DNA from: Halococcus hamelinensis 100A6
GTDB taxonomy: Archaea > Halobacteriota > Halobacteria > Halobacteriales > Halococcaceae
Direction: 5' to 3'
Length of the DNA: 64,000 bases
Assembly: GCF_000336675.1 (NCBI RefSeq)
Contig: NZ_AOMB01000023.1
Coordinates: forward strand, 1-64,000
Shown here: positions 30,082 to 40,164 of the stretch, in pieces
Position numbering within the stretch: position 1 is the first letter of the stretch
Layout: each line of letters starts with the position of its first letter
The notes under the pieces: model-generated
The model's input: only the letters and a program-made list of their open reading frames with translations
The model's database searches: none
Told to the model about the DNA's origin: nothing
Translations under genes and position numbers: made by a program

Positions 30082-31911
30082 TCAGTCGAGCACCACGAGC
30101 ACGTCGCCCATGTCGACCGACTCGCCCTCGGTCGCGGCGACCTCGACGACGGTGCCGCCGCGCGAGGCCACCACGTCGTTCTCCATCTTCATGGCTTCGA
30201 GCACGCAGAGCACGTCGCCGGAGGAGACCTCGTCGCCCTCCTCGACGTTGACGTCGAGGATGGTGCCCTGCATCTCGGCGGTGACCTGTTCGCCCTCCGC
30301 CGTGCTCGCGCCGCCGTCGTCGCTCCCGCCGCCGCTCGGCCCGGCCGAACTGAGCTGCTGGGTATCCCCGGAGCCGTTCGCGGCCTGGATCGGCGGCGCG
30401 CCGCGCTCCTCGAGGTTGACCTCGAAGCGCTTGCCGTTGACCTCGACGACGAAGTCCCGTTCGGTGACCTCCTCGTCCTCGCCGCCCTCGGCTCCGCCCG
30501 TCGGTCCCCACTTCTCCTGGGCTTCCTCGATCTCCTCGGGATCGAGCTCCTCGTCGAGGTAGTTCGTGGTGTGTTTCCCCGTGGAGAAGGCGTCGTCGTC
30601 GAGCATCAGCCGGTGGAACGGGATCACCGTGGTGACGCCCTCGATCTCGAACTCCGCGAGCGCCCGGCGGCTCCGCGCGAGACACTCTTCCCGGTCCGCG
30701 CCCCAGACGATGAGCTTCGCGAACATCGAGTCGTAGTCCCCGACGACCTCGTCGCCCTGTCGGTGGGCGTCGTCGAGGCGCACCCCGACCCCGCCCGGTG
30801 GGTCGTAGGTTTCGAGTGTCCCCGTCCCGGGTGCGAAGTCGTTCGCGGCGTTCTCGGCGTTGATCCGGAACTCCATCGCGTGGCCGTCGAGTTCCACCTC
30901 GTCCTGGGAGAACGGGAGTTCCTCGCCGTCGGCCACCCGGATCTGCTGCTTCACGATGTCGATCCCCGTCAACTCCTCCGAGACGGTGTGCTCGACCTGA
31001 ATACGGGTATTGACTTCGAGGAAGTAGAAGTCGCTGTCCGCACCGAGGAGTCCGTCCTCGCCGCGGTCGGTGTCCTCGACGAGGAACTCGAAGGTGCCGG
31101 CGTTGTAGTAGTCGGCGGCGTCGGCACCGTCCCGTGCGGACTCCTGGATCTCCGTTCGGAGTTCGTCCGTGAGCGCGGGACTCGGTCCCTCCTCGATGAC
31201 TTTCTGGTGACGGCGCTGGAGCGAGCAGTCACGCTCGCCGATGTGGCGGACGTTGCCGTGGTGGTCGGCGATGATCTGGACCTCGATGTGGCGCGGGGCT
31301 TCGAGGAATCGCTCGACGAAGACCGAGTCGTTGTCGAAGTAGGCCTCGCCCTCGCGCTGGGCGCTCTCGAACTTGTCCTCGATCTCCGATTCCTCTTCGA
31401 CGACCTTCATCCCGCGGCCGCCACCGCCGCCCTCGGCCTTGATCGCCACGGGATAGCCCGCTTCCTCGGCGAACTCACGGATCTCGTCGGCGGATTCGAC
31501 GGGGTCGTCGGTGCCGGGCACCGTGGGCACGCCGGCGGCGCTCATCTCCTTTCGCGCGCTGGTCTTCTCGCCGAGGAGTTCCATCGAATCGCTCGACGGG
31601 CCGATCCACGTCATCTCGCTGTCCTCGACCAGCGCGGCGAAGCGCGCGTTCTCCGCGAGGAAGCCGTATCCCGGATGGACGGCGTCCGCGCCGGCTTTTT
31701 CACCCGCCTCGACGATGGCGTCGCCGTTCAAATAGGAGTCGGCGGCGCGCGCCGGGCCGACGTTGTAGGCCTCGTCGGCGTACCGGACGTGACCCGAATT
31801 CTTGTCCGCCTCGGAGTAGACCGCCACCGTGTCGACCCCGAGTTCCTCGCACGCGCGCATCACGCGCACCGCGATCTCCCCTCGATTGGCCACGAGAACC
31901 TTCTCGAACAT
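30082..31911 (-). CDS. pccA: Biotin-dependent acyl-CoA carboxylase alpha subunit (biotin carboxylase plus BCCP)
   Basis: A 609-residue protein that carboxylates a covalently attached biotin for acetyl- or propionyl-CoA carboxylase. It starts [20 protein letters not shown]. The ATP-grasp core has [48 protein letters not shown] and [20 protein letters not shown]. The biotinyl domain at the C-terminus has [20 protein letters not shown] with the biotin Lys in EAMKM. A Gly/Ser/Ala linker ([20 protein letters not shown]) separates the two. The pccX and pccB genes lie nearby on the same strand, separated by a sugar dehydrogenase gene. Confidence 0.95.
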   Translation of the reverse strand: MFEKVLVANRGEIAVRVMRACEELGVDTVAVYSEADKNSGHVRYADEAYNVGPARAADSYLNGDAIVEAGEKAGADAVHPGYGFLAENARFAALVEDSEMTWIGPSSDSMELLGEKTSARKEMSAAGVPTVPGTDDPVESADEIREFAEEAGYPVAIKAEGGGGGRGMKVVEEESEIEDKFESAQREGEAYFDNDSVFVERFLEAPRHIEVQIIADHHGNVRHIGERDCSLQRRHQKVIEEGPSPALTDELRTEIQESARDGADAADYYNAGTFEFLVEDTDRGEDGLLGADSDFYFLEVNTRIQVEHTVSEELTGIDIVKQQIRVADGEELPFSQDEVELDGHAMEFRINAENAANDFAPGTGTLETYDPPGGVGVRLDDAHRQGDEVVGDYDSMFAKLIVWGADREECLARSRRALAEFEIEGVTTVIPFHRLMLDDDAFSTGKHTTNYLDEELDPEEIEEAQEKWGPTGGAEGGEDEEVTERDFVVEVNGKRFEVNLEERGAPPIQAANGSGDTQQLSSAGPSGGGSDDGGASTAEGEQVTAEMQGTILDVNVEEGDEVSSGDVLCVLEAMKMENDVVASRGGTVVEVAATEGESVDMGDVLVVLD

Positions 31912-32073
31912 TCGTTCCCATGGTAGACCGACTCCGCGCTTAAAACTATACACTCCGGGCCGGGAGTTGTGTCGGCGGACGAAACTGTTCGCCCTCGGCG
32001 GCGTCGCGGGATCGGTCGCCGACGGTGCGGAACCATCCTCACGGTCCGCCGAGTGTGGTGGAACCCGGACCGC

Positions 32074-34197
32074 TCAGTCGTCACCGAGGAGGCGGCGCGC
32101 GGCGACCGCCGCGAGACCGGCCACCCCGGCGACCACGCCGAACCCGGGGCCGTTCGTACTGGTGGTCTCACCGTCCGTTCCGGCCCCGGAGGCGTTCGCG
32201 TCGGCGGCCGACCCGGACCCGCTTGCCGTGCCGGTTTCGGCCGCCGCGCTCGTCGCGCCGGTCGACGTGCCGGCCCCGGTCGTTTCGGCGCTCGTCGTCG
32301 CTGCTCCGGTGTTCGTCCCGGTCGTTTCGACGGTCGTCGAATCGCTCACGTTCGTGCCCCCGACGGTCGTGTTGGCTGCGGAGGCGTTCGCGTTCGCCCG
32401 GTTCGCCGACTCCGGAGGGACGATCCGGTGTACGGCACCCGTCTCGCCCTCGGCGGGTTCGGCGGTGGTGAGGACGTAGAGCCGGTTCGCGTTGTCCCGG
32501 CCGAGCGTGAGGATGCTGCCGGGGAGGCGGTGCGAATCGGTGTTCTCGATCCGGAGTTCCGCGAGCGGCCACTGCCCCTCCTCGGTCGGCGTCGCGGCCA
32601 TCAGCCGGCCGGTCGGGCTGCTGTCGGCCCCGGGAAGCCGGTAGTCGCCGAGGACGAATGTTCCCTGAACCGCGGGGATCGCGTCGTTCGTGTAGAGGTA
32701 GCCGCCGACCGCCGCGACCCCGATGCTGTCGTCGTTCACCGAGTGGGGGTACTCGATCACGGGGTCGACGAGGGGTTCGCCGCCGCGAACGTCGTCCGGG
32801 GTGTGGGTGGGACAGGAATCCGGCGGGTTCCGGCTCTCCTCCGGTCCGGGTTCGAAGCAGCTGGTCCCCTCGCGGACGTTCCAGCCGTAGTTGTTGCCCT
32901 TCTGGACGTGGTTGACCTCCTCGTAGAGCGACTGGCCGACGTCGGCGGCGTAGAGGTCGCCGTTCGAGAAGCCCATCCGCCAGGGGTTACGAAAGCCCCA
33001 CGCGAAGTGTTCGTTGAGGCCTTCCTGCCCTACCAGCGGATTGTCGTCGGGGATGCCGTAGGCCTTCTCACCCTCCTGCGTGTCGACGTCGATCCGGAGG
33101 ATGCTCCCCAGGAGGTTCTCGGTGACGTCCTGGCCGTTGCCGGAGACGTCCGGTCCCTCGCCGCCGTCGAAGCGCTCGTACCAGTCCGCGACGTGACCGA
33201 GGCCGACGTCGAACCCGCCGCCGCCGTCGCCCATCCCCACGTAGAGGTAGCCGTCGTCCGGGCCGAACGCGATCGCCCCCGAGTTGTGGGTGTCGTACGG
33301 CGAGGGGATCTCGAGTATCGTTCGCTCGGAATCGGGGTCCGCGGTGAGGCCGTCGTCGTTGGCGGTGAACTCGGAGAGGACCTCCGTGTGGTCGAACTCC
33401 TCGGGTGTTCCCTCCCGGCGCGGCGCGCTGTAGCGCAGGTAGAACTTCCGGTTCTCCCCGTAGTTCGGGTGGAGCGCCATCCCGAGCAGGCCCATCTCGC
33501 CGCTGATCTCCGTGAGCTGGTCGCTGACGTCGACGAACGGCTCGTCGCGCAGACCGCCGCCGTCGTAGACGTAGACCTGGCCGAGCCGGTCGGTGATGTA
33601 GTAGCGGCCGTCGCGGTTCGTGGGCACCTCGAAGTCAAGCGGGGCCGTCGGCCCACCGTCGACGATGGTGTCGATCCGAACCGTCGGCCCCTCGGAGACC
33701 ACCGAGGCGGCGGTCGCCTCCTCGCCATCCCCCGAGTCGGTGGTGGGGGCCTGCGTGCTCGACCCGCCCCCGACCTCGATCGTCCCGCGCATCGAGGTGA
33801 TGTGTGGCTCACAGACGTATTCGGCCATCCCCTCGCTCGCGGTGAACTCGAGCGTCTGCGTTGCGCCCTCCTCGCTCATGATATCGGTCCGTTGCAGCAC
33901 GTTCCCGTCGGCGTCGAGCAGCGCGACGTTGTGTCCCTGGCCATCGAGGTTCTCCCAGACCAGTCGGTAGTCGGTCCCGGGGTCGAGCGAGAGGGTCGGA
34001 TTGGTCTCGCCCGCGATCGAGTCGGGCGCGCGTCCCTGCCATCCGCCGATCTCGCCGCCCAACCGGATCGTCTCCCGCGACTGGGCGCTCACCCTGCCGA
34101 GGCTCGCCGCTCCCGCGACCCCGGCGGCCGCGACGGTGGTCCGCAGGAACTGTCGCCGCGACGATCCCCCATCCGACGTTCGTAGTTTGGATAGCAT
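32074..34197 (-). CDS. Cupredoxin-PQQ sugar dehydrogenase fusion, PGF-CTERM anchored
   Basis: A 707-residue exported protein. Tat signal: SRRQFLRTTVAAAGVAGAAS. Residues about 40-140 form a cupredoxin domain: His in QGHNVALLDAD and Cys-His-Met in YVCEPHITSMRG. A linker leads to a glucose/sorbosone dehydrogenase propeller (from about 200) with GLLGMALHPNYGENRKFYL, THNSGAIAFGPDDGYLYVGM, EHFAWGFRNPWRMGFSNGDL and VNHVQKGNNYGWNVREGT. The His in THNSGAIAFG should be the general base. A Ser/Thr/Ala-rich stalk precedes the tail ([20 protein letters not shown], then RRLLGDD), a PGF-CTERM signal for archaeosortase. The copper domain could accept electrons from PQQ. Confidence 0.9.
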   Translation of the reverse strand: MLSKLRTSDGGSSRRQFLRTTVAAAGVAGAASLGRVSAQSRETIRLGGEIGGWQGRAPDSIAGETNPTLSLDPGTDYRLVWENLDGQGHNVALLDADGNVLQRTDIMSEEGATQTLEFTASEGMAEYVCEPHITSMRGTIEVGGGSSTQAPTTDSGDGEEATAASVVSEGPTVRIDTIVDGGPTAPLDFEVPTNRDGRYYITDRLGQVYVYDGGGLRDEPFVDVSDQLTEISGEMGLLGMALHPNYGENRKFYLRYSAPRREGTPEEFDHTEVLSEFTANDDGLTADPDSERTILEIPSPYDTHNSGAIAFGPDDGYLYVGMGDGGGGFDVGLGHVADWYERFDGGEGPDVSGNGQDVTENLLGSILRIDVDTQEGEKAYGIPDDNPLVGQEGLNEHFAWGFRNPWRMGFSNGDLYAADVGQSLYEEVNHVQKGNNYGWNVREGTSCFEPGPEESRNPPDSCPTHTPDDVRGGEPLVDPVIEYPHSVNDDSIGVAAVGGYLYTNDAIPAVQGTFVLGDYRLPGADSSPTGRLMAATPTEEGQWPLAELRIENTDSHRLPGSILTLGRDNANRLYVLTTAEPAEGETGAVHRIVPPESANRANANASAANTTVGGTNVSDSTTVETTGTNTGAATTSAETTGAGTSTGATSAAAETGTASGSGSAADANASGAGTDGETTSTNGPGFGVVAGVAGLAAVAARRLLGDD

Positions 34198-34327
34198 GGC
34201 TGAACGGAGTTCGATACGGTTGCGGGCCACCGGCCGCCCTCCCACACCGGATCGCTTGTCTCGGATCGGCTGCCGAAACGGGTTAATTCCGACGATGTTC
34301 GGACGACGACCTCTCCCGGCGACCGTC

Positions 34328-34597
34328 TCAGAACCGGTCCGTCCGCCCGGCGGCGGCCCAGCCGTCGAGGGGCGCGGCGGTCGGGACGCGCACCCGTCGG
34401 CCCTGGAGCGCCGCGACCCGGCCCGCGAACGCCCACCGCTTGCCGTCCCAGGTTTCGTCCCCTCCTCCGGCGGCCGCCGCGCGCTCCTGGTCGCCGAGGT
34501 GGGTCCCGAGTGCGACGGCGATGGCGGCGGCCTCCTCGTCGCTGGCGTCGTCGGGGATCGCCCGTGCGATCTCGGCCGTCACGTCCGGCGCGGTCAT
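34328..34597 (-). CDS. pccX: Small acyl-CoA carboxylase subunit (PccX/epsilon-like)
   Basis: An 89-residue protein with an N-terminal helix ([20 protein letters not shown]) and a second part [20 protein letters not shown], ending [15 protein letters not shown]. This matches the small third subunit of haloarchaeal propionyl-CoA carboxylase and the epsilon-type subunits of actinobacterial carboxylases, which stabilise the alpha-beta complex. Its ATG overlaps the pccB stop by 4 bp (minus strand), so the two are co-translated. The length is within the usual 80-90 aa. Confidence 0.8.
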   Translation of the reverse strand: MTAPDVTAEIARAIPDDASDEEAAAIAVALGTHLGDQERAAAAGGGDETWDGKRWAFAGRVAALQGRRVRVPTAAPLDGWAAAGRTDRF

Positions 34598-36156
34598 AGC
34601 GGGATGTTGCCGTGCTTCCGGTCGGGCCCGGATTTCCGCTTGCTCGACAGCATTTCGAGGTCCTCGACCAGCACCGAGCGGGTCGCCTCGGGCTCGATCA
34701 CGTCGTCGACGAAGCCACGTTCGGCGGCGATGTAGGGATTGGCGAAGGTGTCACGATACTCGTCGATGAGTTCCTCGCGGCGGGCCTCGACGTCGTCGGC
34801 GTCCTCCAGTTCGTCGTCGTAGAGGATGTTGACCGCGCCCTGGGGCCCCATCACCGCGATCTCGGCCCCCGGCCAGGCGTAGTTGACGTCGGCCTCGATG
34901 TGTTTCGAGGCCATCACGTCGTAGGCACCCCCATACGCCTTCCTCGTGATCGTGGTGAGGAGGGGGACCGTGGCCTCGGAGTAGGCGTAGAGGAGTTTCG
35001 CGCCGTGTTTGATGATCCCACCCTTCTCCTGCTCCGTTCCGGGCATGAAGCCAGGCACGTCGACGAAGGTCAGGATCGGGATGTTGAACGCATCACAGAA
35101 TCTGACGAACCGCGAGCCCTTGAGCGAGGCGTCGATGTCGAGGGTGCCCGCGTTTACCCTAGGTTGGTTCGCCACCACGCCGACCGCGCGGCCGTCGAGC
35201 CGTGCGAACGCCGTCACGAGATTCCGGGCGTAGGAGTCCGCGACCTCGAACAGCGAGCCCTCGTCGACGATCCGCTCGAGCACCGCGGTCATGTCGTAGG
35301 GTTTGCGCGGCGCGTCGGGCACCAGATCCCTGAGGTCGTCGTCGGCGCGTTCCGGGTCGTCCCAGGGGTCGACTCTCGGGGGGTCCTCGACGTTGTTCTG
35401 GGGGAGGTACGAGAGCAGTCGGCGGATATCGTCGAGCGCCTGCTCCTCGTCGGCCTCGGAGAAGTGTGCGACGCCGCTCTCGGAGGTGTGGGCCGACGCG
35501 CCACCCAACTCCTCGAAGGAGACCTCCTCACCGGTGACGGTCTCGATGACCTCCGGGCCGGTGATGAACATGTGCGAGGTGTCCTCGACCATGAAGATGA
35601 AGTCGGTGATCGCCGGCGAGTAGACCGCCCCGCCCGCACACGGGCCCATGATCGCCGAGATCTGGGGGACGACGCCGGAGGCCTGCTGGTTGCGGTGGAA
35701 GACCTCGGCGTAGCCCGCGAGGGAGTCGATACCCTCCTGGATCCGCGCGCCGGCGGAGTCGTTGAGCCCGATGATGGGCGCGCCGACCTCCATCGCCTCG
35801 TCCATCACCTTACAGACCTTCTCGGCGAACACTTCCCCGAGGGAGCCACCGAAGACGGTGAAGTCGTGGGCGAAGACGAAGACCGTGCGCCCGTCGACGT
35901 CGCCGTAGCCCGTGACCACGCCGTCGCCCGAAACTTTCCGCTCGTCCATGTCGAAGTTGGTCGAGCGGTGCGTGCGGAGCTGGTCGAACTCGTGGAAGGT
36001 GTCGTCGTCGAGGAAGTAGTCGATCCGCTCGCGCGCGGTCTTCTTTCCCCGCTCGTGCTGGGCCTCGATGCGCTCCTCGCCGCCCCCGAGCGCCGCCGCC
36101 CGCTTTCGCTCCCGGAGCTCCTCGATGGGGCTCCCGTCGTCGGCATCGTCGCTCAT
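34594..36156 (-). CDS. pccB: Acyl-CoA (propionyl-CoA) carboxylase beta subunit
   Basis: A 520-residue carboxyltransferase. It begins [20 protein letters not shown]. Family motifs are [76 protein letters not shown] and [21 protein letters not shown] used the ATG at 36156; earlier ATGs give a tail that is not conserved. It transfers CO2 from carboxybiotin to propionyl- or acetyl-CoA. It is coupled to pccX by 4 bp, with pccA further downstream. Confidence 0.95.
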   Translation of the reverse strand: MSDDADDGSPIEELRERKRAAALGGGEERIEAQHERGKKTARERIDYFLDDDTFHEFDQLRTHRSTNFDMDERKVSGDGVVTGYGDVDGRTVFVFAHDFTVFGGSLGEVFAEKVCKVMDEAMEVGAPIIGLNDSAGARIQEGIDSLAGYAEVFHRNQQASGVVPQISAIMGPCAGGAVYSPAITDFIFMVEDTSHMFITGPEVIETVTGEEVSFEELGGASAHTSESGVAHFSEADEEQALDDIRRLLSYLPQNNVEDPPRVDPWDDPERADDDLRDLVPDAPRKPYDMTAVLERIVDEGSLFEVADSYARNLVTAFARLDGRAVGVVANQPRVNAGTLDIDASLKGSRFVRFCDAFNIPILTFVDVPGFMPGTEQEKGGIIKHGAKLLYAYSEATVPLLTTITRKAYGGAYDVMASKHIEADVNYAWPGAEIAVMGPQGAVNILYDDELEDADDVEARREELIDEYRDTFANPYIAAERGFVDDVIEPEATRSVLVEDLEMLSSKRKSGPDRKHGNIPL

Positions 36157-36280
36157 CGCCACACCCCGTCGAACCTGGCCATACCCCATCATCGATTCGG
36201 GGTGGAAAAGGGATTGCGATACCCCGGACGGGAGTGCCGTCGGCCACGGGTAGTAGTAGGTCGGGGTCGAACGGGGTCGC

Positions 36281-36892
36281 ATGAGCGACGACCTCCCCCC
36301 GATACTCGACATCCGGGACGCGCTCGACGACATCGAAACCAGCGCCGACGCCGACGTCGCCGACGACCTCGACGCGATCCGGACACGGCTCGACGAACTC
36401 GAAGGCCGCGACCGGGCGGACGAACAGTCGGTGGTCGACGACCTCGACGGGCTCGTGCTCGGACTCCGGGAATCGCTCGACGGCGAAGCCGACCGCCGGG
36501 CGGAGGGCGTCCAGAATCGTCTCCGAACCTACCGGGACGCGCTGCACGACACCTCGACCACCCTCTCGCTGTCGGGGGCCGAACTCCGTGACGGATCGGG
36601 GGATCGTGCCGGCATCGTGGACCACGCGGGCGAGACCGTGAACCTCGTCGGCACGCTCGTCAACGGGGGCGACGCACGCGCGGCGGTGGTCTCGCTCGCC
36701 TTTCACGACGACGATGGAGCACCGGTCCGGAAGGTCGAGAGCCACGAGGTGGGTCTCGACCCGGACGAGCGCCGCGACGTCGATTTCACCGTCTACGTCC
36801 CCGAGAACGCGACGTACTACGCCACCACGGCGCTCGACGCCGACGACCCGCGGGCGACGAGCGACGCGGACGTCCCCGACGGGAACGAGTAG
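36281..36892 (+). CDS. Haloarchaeal soluble coiled-coil protein (DUF7553-like)
   Basis: A 203-residue acidic protein. The N-terminal half is helical with Asp/Glu/Arg heptads (IRDALDDIETSADADVADDL and LGLRESLDGEADRRAEGVQN). The C-terminal half is beta-rich (VNLVGTLVNGGDARAAVVSL, FTVYVPENATYYATTALD), resembling an Ig-like module. The ATG at 36281 opens MSDDLPPILDIRDALD. I associate it with a haloarchaeal family called DUF7553 from memory, without a known function. It is divergent from pccB with 124 bp between the starts. Confidence 0.7.
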   Translation: MSDDLPPILDIRDALDDIETSADADVADDLDAIRTRLDELEGRDRADEQSVVDDLDGLVLGLRESLDGEADRRAEGVQNRLRTYRDALHDTSTTLSLSGAELRDGSGDRAGIVDHAGETVNLVGTLVNGGDARAAVVSLAFHDDDGAPVRKVESHEVGLDPDERRDVDFTVYVPENATYYATTALDADDPRATSDADVPDGNE

Positions 36893-36904
36893 CCCGGGAA
36901 CCGC

Positions 36905-38266
36905 CTACCGAAGCGGGCCGGGAATGATGAAGTAGTCGCCCGCCTCCGGCGTGAGGAACAGGTCCCGGAAGTTGAGGACGACCACGACGACCACCACGGC
37001 GAGGATCACCGTCCGGAGGCCCCAGAGCCACACCGTCGCGAGCGAATCGGCGCTCGAACCGGTCCGGAACTCCGCGACGGCGTCCTCGCCGAGCACCCAG
37101 CCGACGAAGACCACGACGCCGAGCACCGTGAGGGGGAGCAACAGCGAGACACCGACGCCGTCGAACCAGCTCAGCCACGCGGTGTCCCACGCCGACGGGA
37201 TCCCGAGAACGAAGGCCACACCACCGAGCGTCGCCGCCGTTCGCCCGCGCAAGAAGCCGTAGTTGTCGACGAGGAACGCCACGGCGGCTTCGAGCAGGCT
37301 GATCGAGGACGAGAGCGCCGCGATCAACACCACGCCGAAGAAGACGATGCCGACGATCTGACCGACGATGTCCCCACCGGGGAGGTTCGCCATCGCGGTC
37401 GGGATCGAGACGAACACCGCGCCGGGCCCGCTCGTGCTCGCCGAGACGCCCTGGGCGAACAGGAGCGGCAACACCACGAGCCCCGCGATCACGCCGATGG
37501 CGGTGTTCGCGATACCGATGGTGACCCCGTCGGCGAGGAGGCTATCGTCCTCGCCGAGGTAGGAGGCGTAGGTTATCATCACGCTGAACCCGACCGAGAG
37601 CGAGAAGAACGCCTGCCCGAACGCCGCCGGCAGCACAGTCCCGGCGTTCGAGACGATGGCGTTCAGGTCGGGCTCTAGGAAGAACGCGTAGCCCTCGCCC
37701 GCACCGGGGAGGGTCGCCGCGAAGATAGCGAGGCCCACAAGCAGGATCACGATCGCCGGCACCATCACCTTGGTCGCGAGTTCGATGCCGTCCTCGATGC
37801 CGAGCGCGACGACCCCGACCGTGATCGCCATGAAGACCACGTGGGTGATGACCGACGACGACCCCACGGAGATCGCCCCGAAGTAGCCCTCGGGCGCGGC
37901 GAGCGCTGCCCCGGTGATCGAGCCGCCGATGTACCGGATCACCCAGCCGCCGATCACGCTGTAGTACGAGAGCGTCCAGAAGGAGGCGACGATACCCAGC
38001 GCGCCGACCACCCACCACGCGGGATGGTTGAGTTTCTTGAACGCGCCGATCGCGCTGGTGTTCGCGCGCCGGCCGATCACGAACTCGCCGAGCAGTACCG
38101 GGATCCCGATCAACAGCACCGCGAAGAGGTAGACGACGAGGAACGCCGCCCCGCCGTTCGCCGACGTCTGGAACGGAAATCGCCAGATGTTGCCCAGTCC
38201 GACCGCGCTTCCGACCGCCGCGAGGATGAACCCCGCCCGGGTCGTCCAGGTCTCACGTGTTGCCAT
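36905..38266 (-). CDS. Sodium-dependent transporter of the NSS (SLC6-like) family
   Basis: A 453-residue integral membrane protein with about 11-12 spans. The NSS start is MATRETWTTRAGFILAAVGS, then AVGLGNIWRFPFQTSANGGA, the unwound first helix that binds Na+ and substrate. Later features are QAFFSLSVGFSVMITYASYL near residue 215 and the SSISLLEAAVAF segment. NSS proteins take up amino acids or related solutes with sodium. Substrate specificity is not readable. Convergent to the DUF7553-like gene. Confidence 0.93.
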   Translation of the reverse strand: MATRETWTTRAGFILAAVGSAVGLGNIWRFPFQTSANGGAAFLVVYLFAVLLIGIPVLLGEFVIGRRANTSAIGAFKKLNHPAWWVVGALGIVASFWTLSYYSVIGGWVIRYIGGSITGAALAAPEGYFGAISVGSSSVITHVVFMAITVGVVALGIEDGIELATKVMVPAIVILLVGLAIFAATLPGAGEGYAFFLEPDLNAIVSNAGTVLPAAFGQAFFSLSVGFSVMITYASYLGEDDSLLADGVTIGIANTAIGVIAGLVVLPLLFAQGVSASTSGPGAVFVSIPTAMANLPGGDIVGQIVGIVFFGVVLIAALSSSISLLEAAVAFLVDNYGFLRGRTAATLGGVAFVLGIPSAWDTAWLSWFDGVGVSLLLPLTVLGVVVFVGWVLGEDAVAEFRTGSSADSLATVWLWGLRTVILAVVVVVVVLNFRDLFLTPEAGDYFIIPGPLR

Positions 38267-38357
38267 GGATGCCGGGTTCCAAACCCGTGGACAAAAGCGT
38301 TTGTGAAACGATCGCGTGGTTCGGCCCCGCCGGAGGGCGTATTTCGACCCCGTCAGG

Positions 38358-39338
38358 TTAGGGAGACAACACGAGTTTGCCGAAGAAGCTGTCCTCGAGC
38401 ACCGCGCGCTGGGCCTCGCCCGCCTCGTCGAGGTCGTACTCCCGCGCCACGTCGACCGTCAGTTCGCCCTCGTCCATGAGGTAGGCCAGCCGTCGAAGCG
38501 CGACCCCGAGGTCCGGCGTGTTGAACATCGACATGAACTGGTAGGAGACGTCCTTGCTCCGGGCGACGCCGTCGTGCTCGAATCCCACCTGCGGGTCGTT
38601 CTCCCCGATCCCCACCACCCGCGCACCGGTCGCCGCGACCTCCGCGTCGAACTGGAGGTAGTCGTCGAGGCGGTGGTCGAGGATCACGTCGACGCCCCCC
38701 GTCGCGCCGGGGCGGTCGCTCGCGGCCTCGCACACCGCGTCCGCGAGGTTCTCTTCCGAGTAGTCCAGCACGACGTCCGCCCCGAGGTCGGTCAGTCGGT
38801 CGCGGTAGCCGGGGCTGGCGGTCGTGACGACGTGTGCGCCCGCCGCGGCCGCGATCTGGACCGCGACGTGGCCGACCCCGCCGCTGCCGCCGTGGACCAG
38901 ACAGGTCTCGCCGGGTTCGAGGCCCGCGTGGTCGACCAGCGCGCGCCACGCGGTGGCCGCGACGACCCCCGCCGCGCCCGCCTCGGTCGCGTCCACCCCG
39001 TCGGGGAGCGCCACGAGATACTCCGTCGGAACGGTGGCGTACTCCGCGTAGCTACCCTGGTGGCTCCGGCCGATCCCGGTGCCGTAGACCCGGTCGCCGT
39101 CCTCGAACCCCTCGACACCCTCTCCGACGACAACCACCTCGCCCGCGAAGTCGATACCGGGCGTCATCGGGAGGGTGAACGGCTCGTACGACCCCTCCCG
39201 GAAGTAGGTGTCGACGGGGTTCACGCCCGCCGCGTGGACCTCCACCAGTACTTCGTCGTCGGCGGGTTCGGGCCGTTCGACCTCGTCGACCTGGAGCACG
39301 TCGGGGCCACCGTGGTCGTGAAAGCGGACTGCGCGCAT
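38358..39338 (-). CDS. NADPH:quinone reductase-like MDR oxidoreductase
   Basis: A 326-residue zinc-free MDR protein. It starts MRAVRFHDHGGPDVLQVDEV, the QOR-type N-terminus, has PGIDFAGEVVVVGEGVEGFE, the nucleotide site VHGGSGGVGHVAVQIAAAAG and ends SFFGKLVLSP. The catalytic-zinc Cys of the ADH family is absent, consistent with quinone or enone reduction using NADPH. I chose the internal ATG at 39338 because MGS upstream is not typical. Divergent from the GDPD gene with 88 bp between the two starts. Confidence 0.88.
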   Translation of the reverse strand: MRAVRFHDHGGPDVLQVDEVERPEPADDEVLVEVHAAGVNPVDTYFREGSYEPFTLPMTPGIDFAGEVVVVGEGVEGFEDGDRVYGTGIGRSHQGSYAEYATVPTEYLVALPDGVDATEAGAAGVVAATAWRALVDHAGLEPGETCLVHGGSGGVGHVAVQIAAAAGAHVVTTASPGYRDRLTDLGADVVLDYSEENLADAVCEAASDRPGATGGVDVILDHRLDDYLQFDAEVAATGARVVGIGENDPQVGFEHDGVARSKDVSYQFMSMFNTPDLGVALRRLAYLMDEGELTVDVAREYDLDEAGEAQRAVLEDSFFGKLVLSP

Positions 39339-39426
39339 GGACCCCAATGGACGGCGGGCGAGGAAAAGCCATCGGCGTCGGGTCCGGTCCGTCAGCGCTT
39401 TCCGGGGCGGGGGGCTACCGACGTCG

Positions 39427-40086
39427 ATGCGGCTGATCGCCCACCGCGCGTTCGCCAGCTGCTACCCCGAGAACACCCTCGTCGCGATCGAGCGGGCGGT
39501 TCCCGACGCCGACATGATAGAGCTCGACGTCCGGCGGTGTGGTTCGGGCGAGCTCGTGGTGGTCCACGACGAAGTCGTCGACCGGATCTCCGCGGGAGTG
39601 GGCCGGGTCGACGAGCTCTCCAGCGCCGACCTCTCGAACCTCGACGTGTTCGAGACGGGTACGGGCGTGCCGACGCTCGACGAGGCCGCCGCGGCGATCC
39701 CCGCCGACACCGGGATCGTGCTCGAACTCAAGGAGCGCGGGATCGCCGACGACGCGGTGGCCGCCGCCTCCACGGTCGAGAACGAGGTCATCGTCTCGTC
39801 GTTCGACGCGGCGGCGCTCGACCAGCTCACCGTCGACGACCCGACCGTCGAACTCGGCTACCTCCTCGGGTTGAACCCCGACCGCGACTTCGAGCACGCG
39901 CTCGACCTCGACTGCGCCTACCTCCACCCCCACTGGGGCCACCTGCTCCTGACGGACGCCGTCGACCGCGCCCACGACACCGACATGAAGGTGAACGTCT
40001 GGACGATCGACACCGCGTTCGTCGCCGGCCTCCTCGAACGAAAGGGGATCGACGGCGTGATCGCCGACTCGCCCGACGTGCGGTGA
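39427..40086 (+). CDS. Glycerophosphodiester phosphodiesterase
   Basis: A 219-residue TIM-barrel enzyme. The GDPD start is MRLIAHRAFASCYPENTLVA with the catalytic His in AHRAF and Glu in PENT. Next are IELDVRRCGSGELVVVHDEV (second metal Glu and the acid His), LELKERGIADDA, and a C-terminal VNVWTIDTAFVAGLL and GIDGVIADSPD. All catalytic residues are present. It hydrolyses glycerophosphodiesters from lipids. Start chosen at 39427, the only ATG giving the canonical N-terminus. Confidence 0.92.
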   Translation: MRLIAHRAFASCYPENTLVAIERAVPDADMIELDVRRCGSGELVVVHDEVVDRISAGVGRVDELSSADLSNLDVFETGTGVPTLDEAAAAIPADTGIVLELKERGIADDAVAAASTVENEVIVSSFDAAALDQLTVDDPTVELGYLLGLNPDRDFEHALDLDCAYLHPHWGHLLLTDAVDRAHDTDMKVNVWTIDTAFVAGLLERKGIDGVIADSPDVR

Positions 40087-40164
40087 GCTCCCGTCGGTGA
40101 CGTCGGGCTACCGACGACGGCGAAAGTGGCGGTTTTATGCGGGCCGCGCCCGGCCGTCCTAGCG

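Noticed and set aside
34612-36591. 659-residue plus-strand frame over pccB
   Set aside because: It is antisense to the carboxyltransferase; no domain is recognisable.
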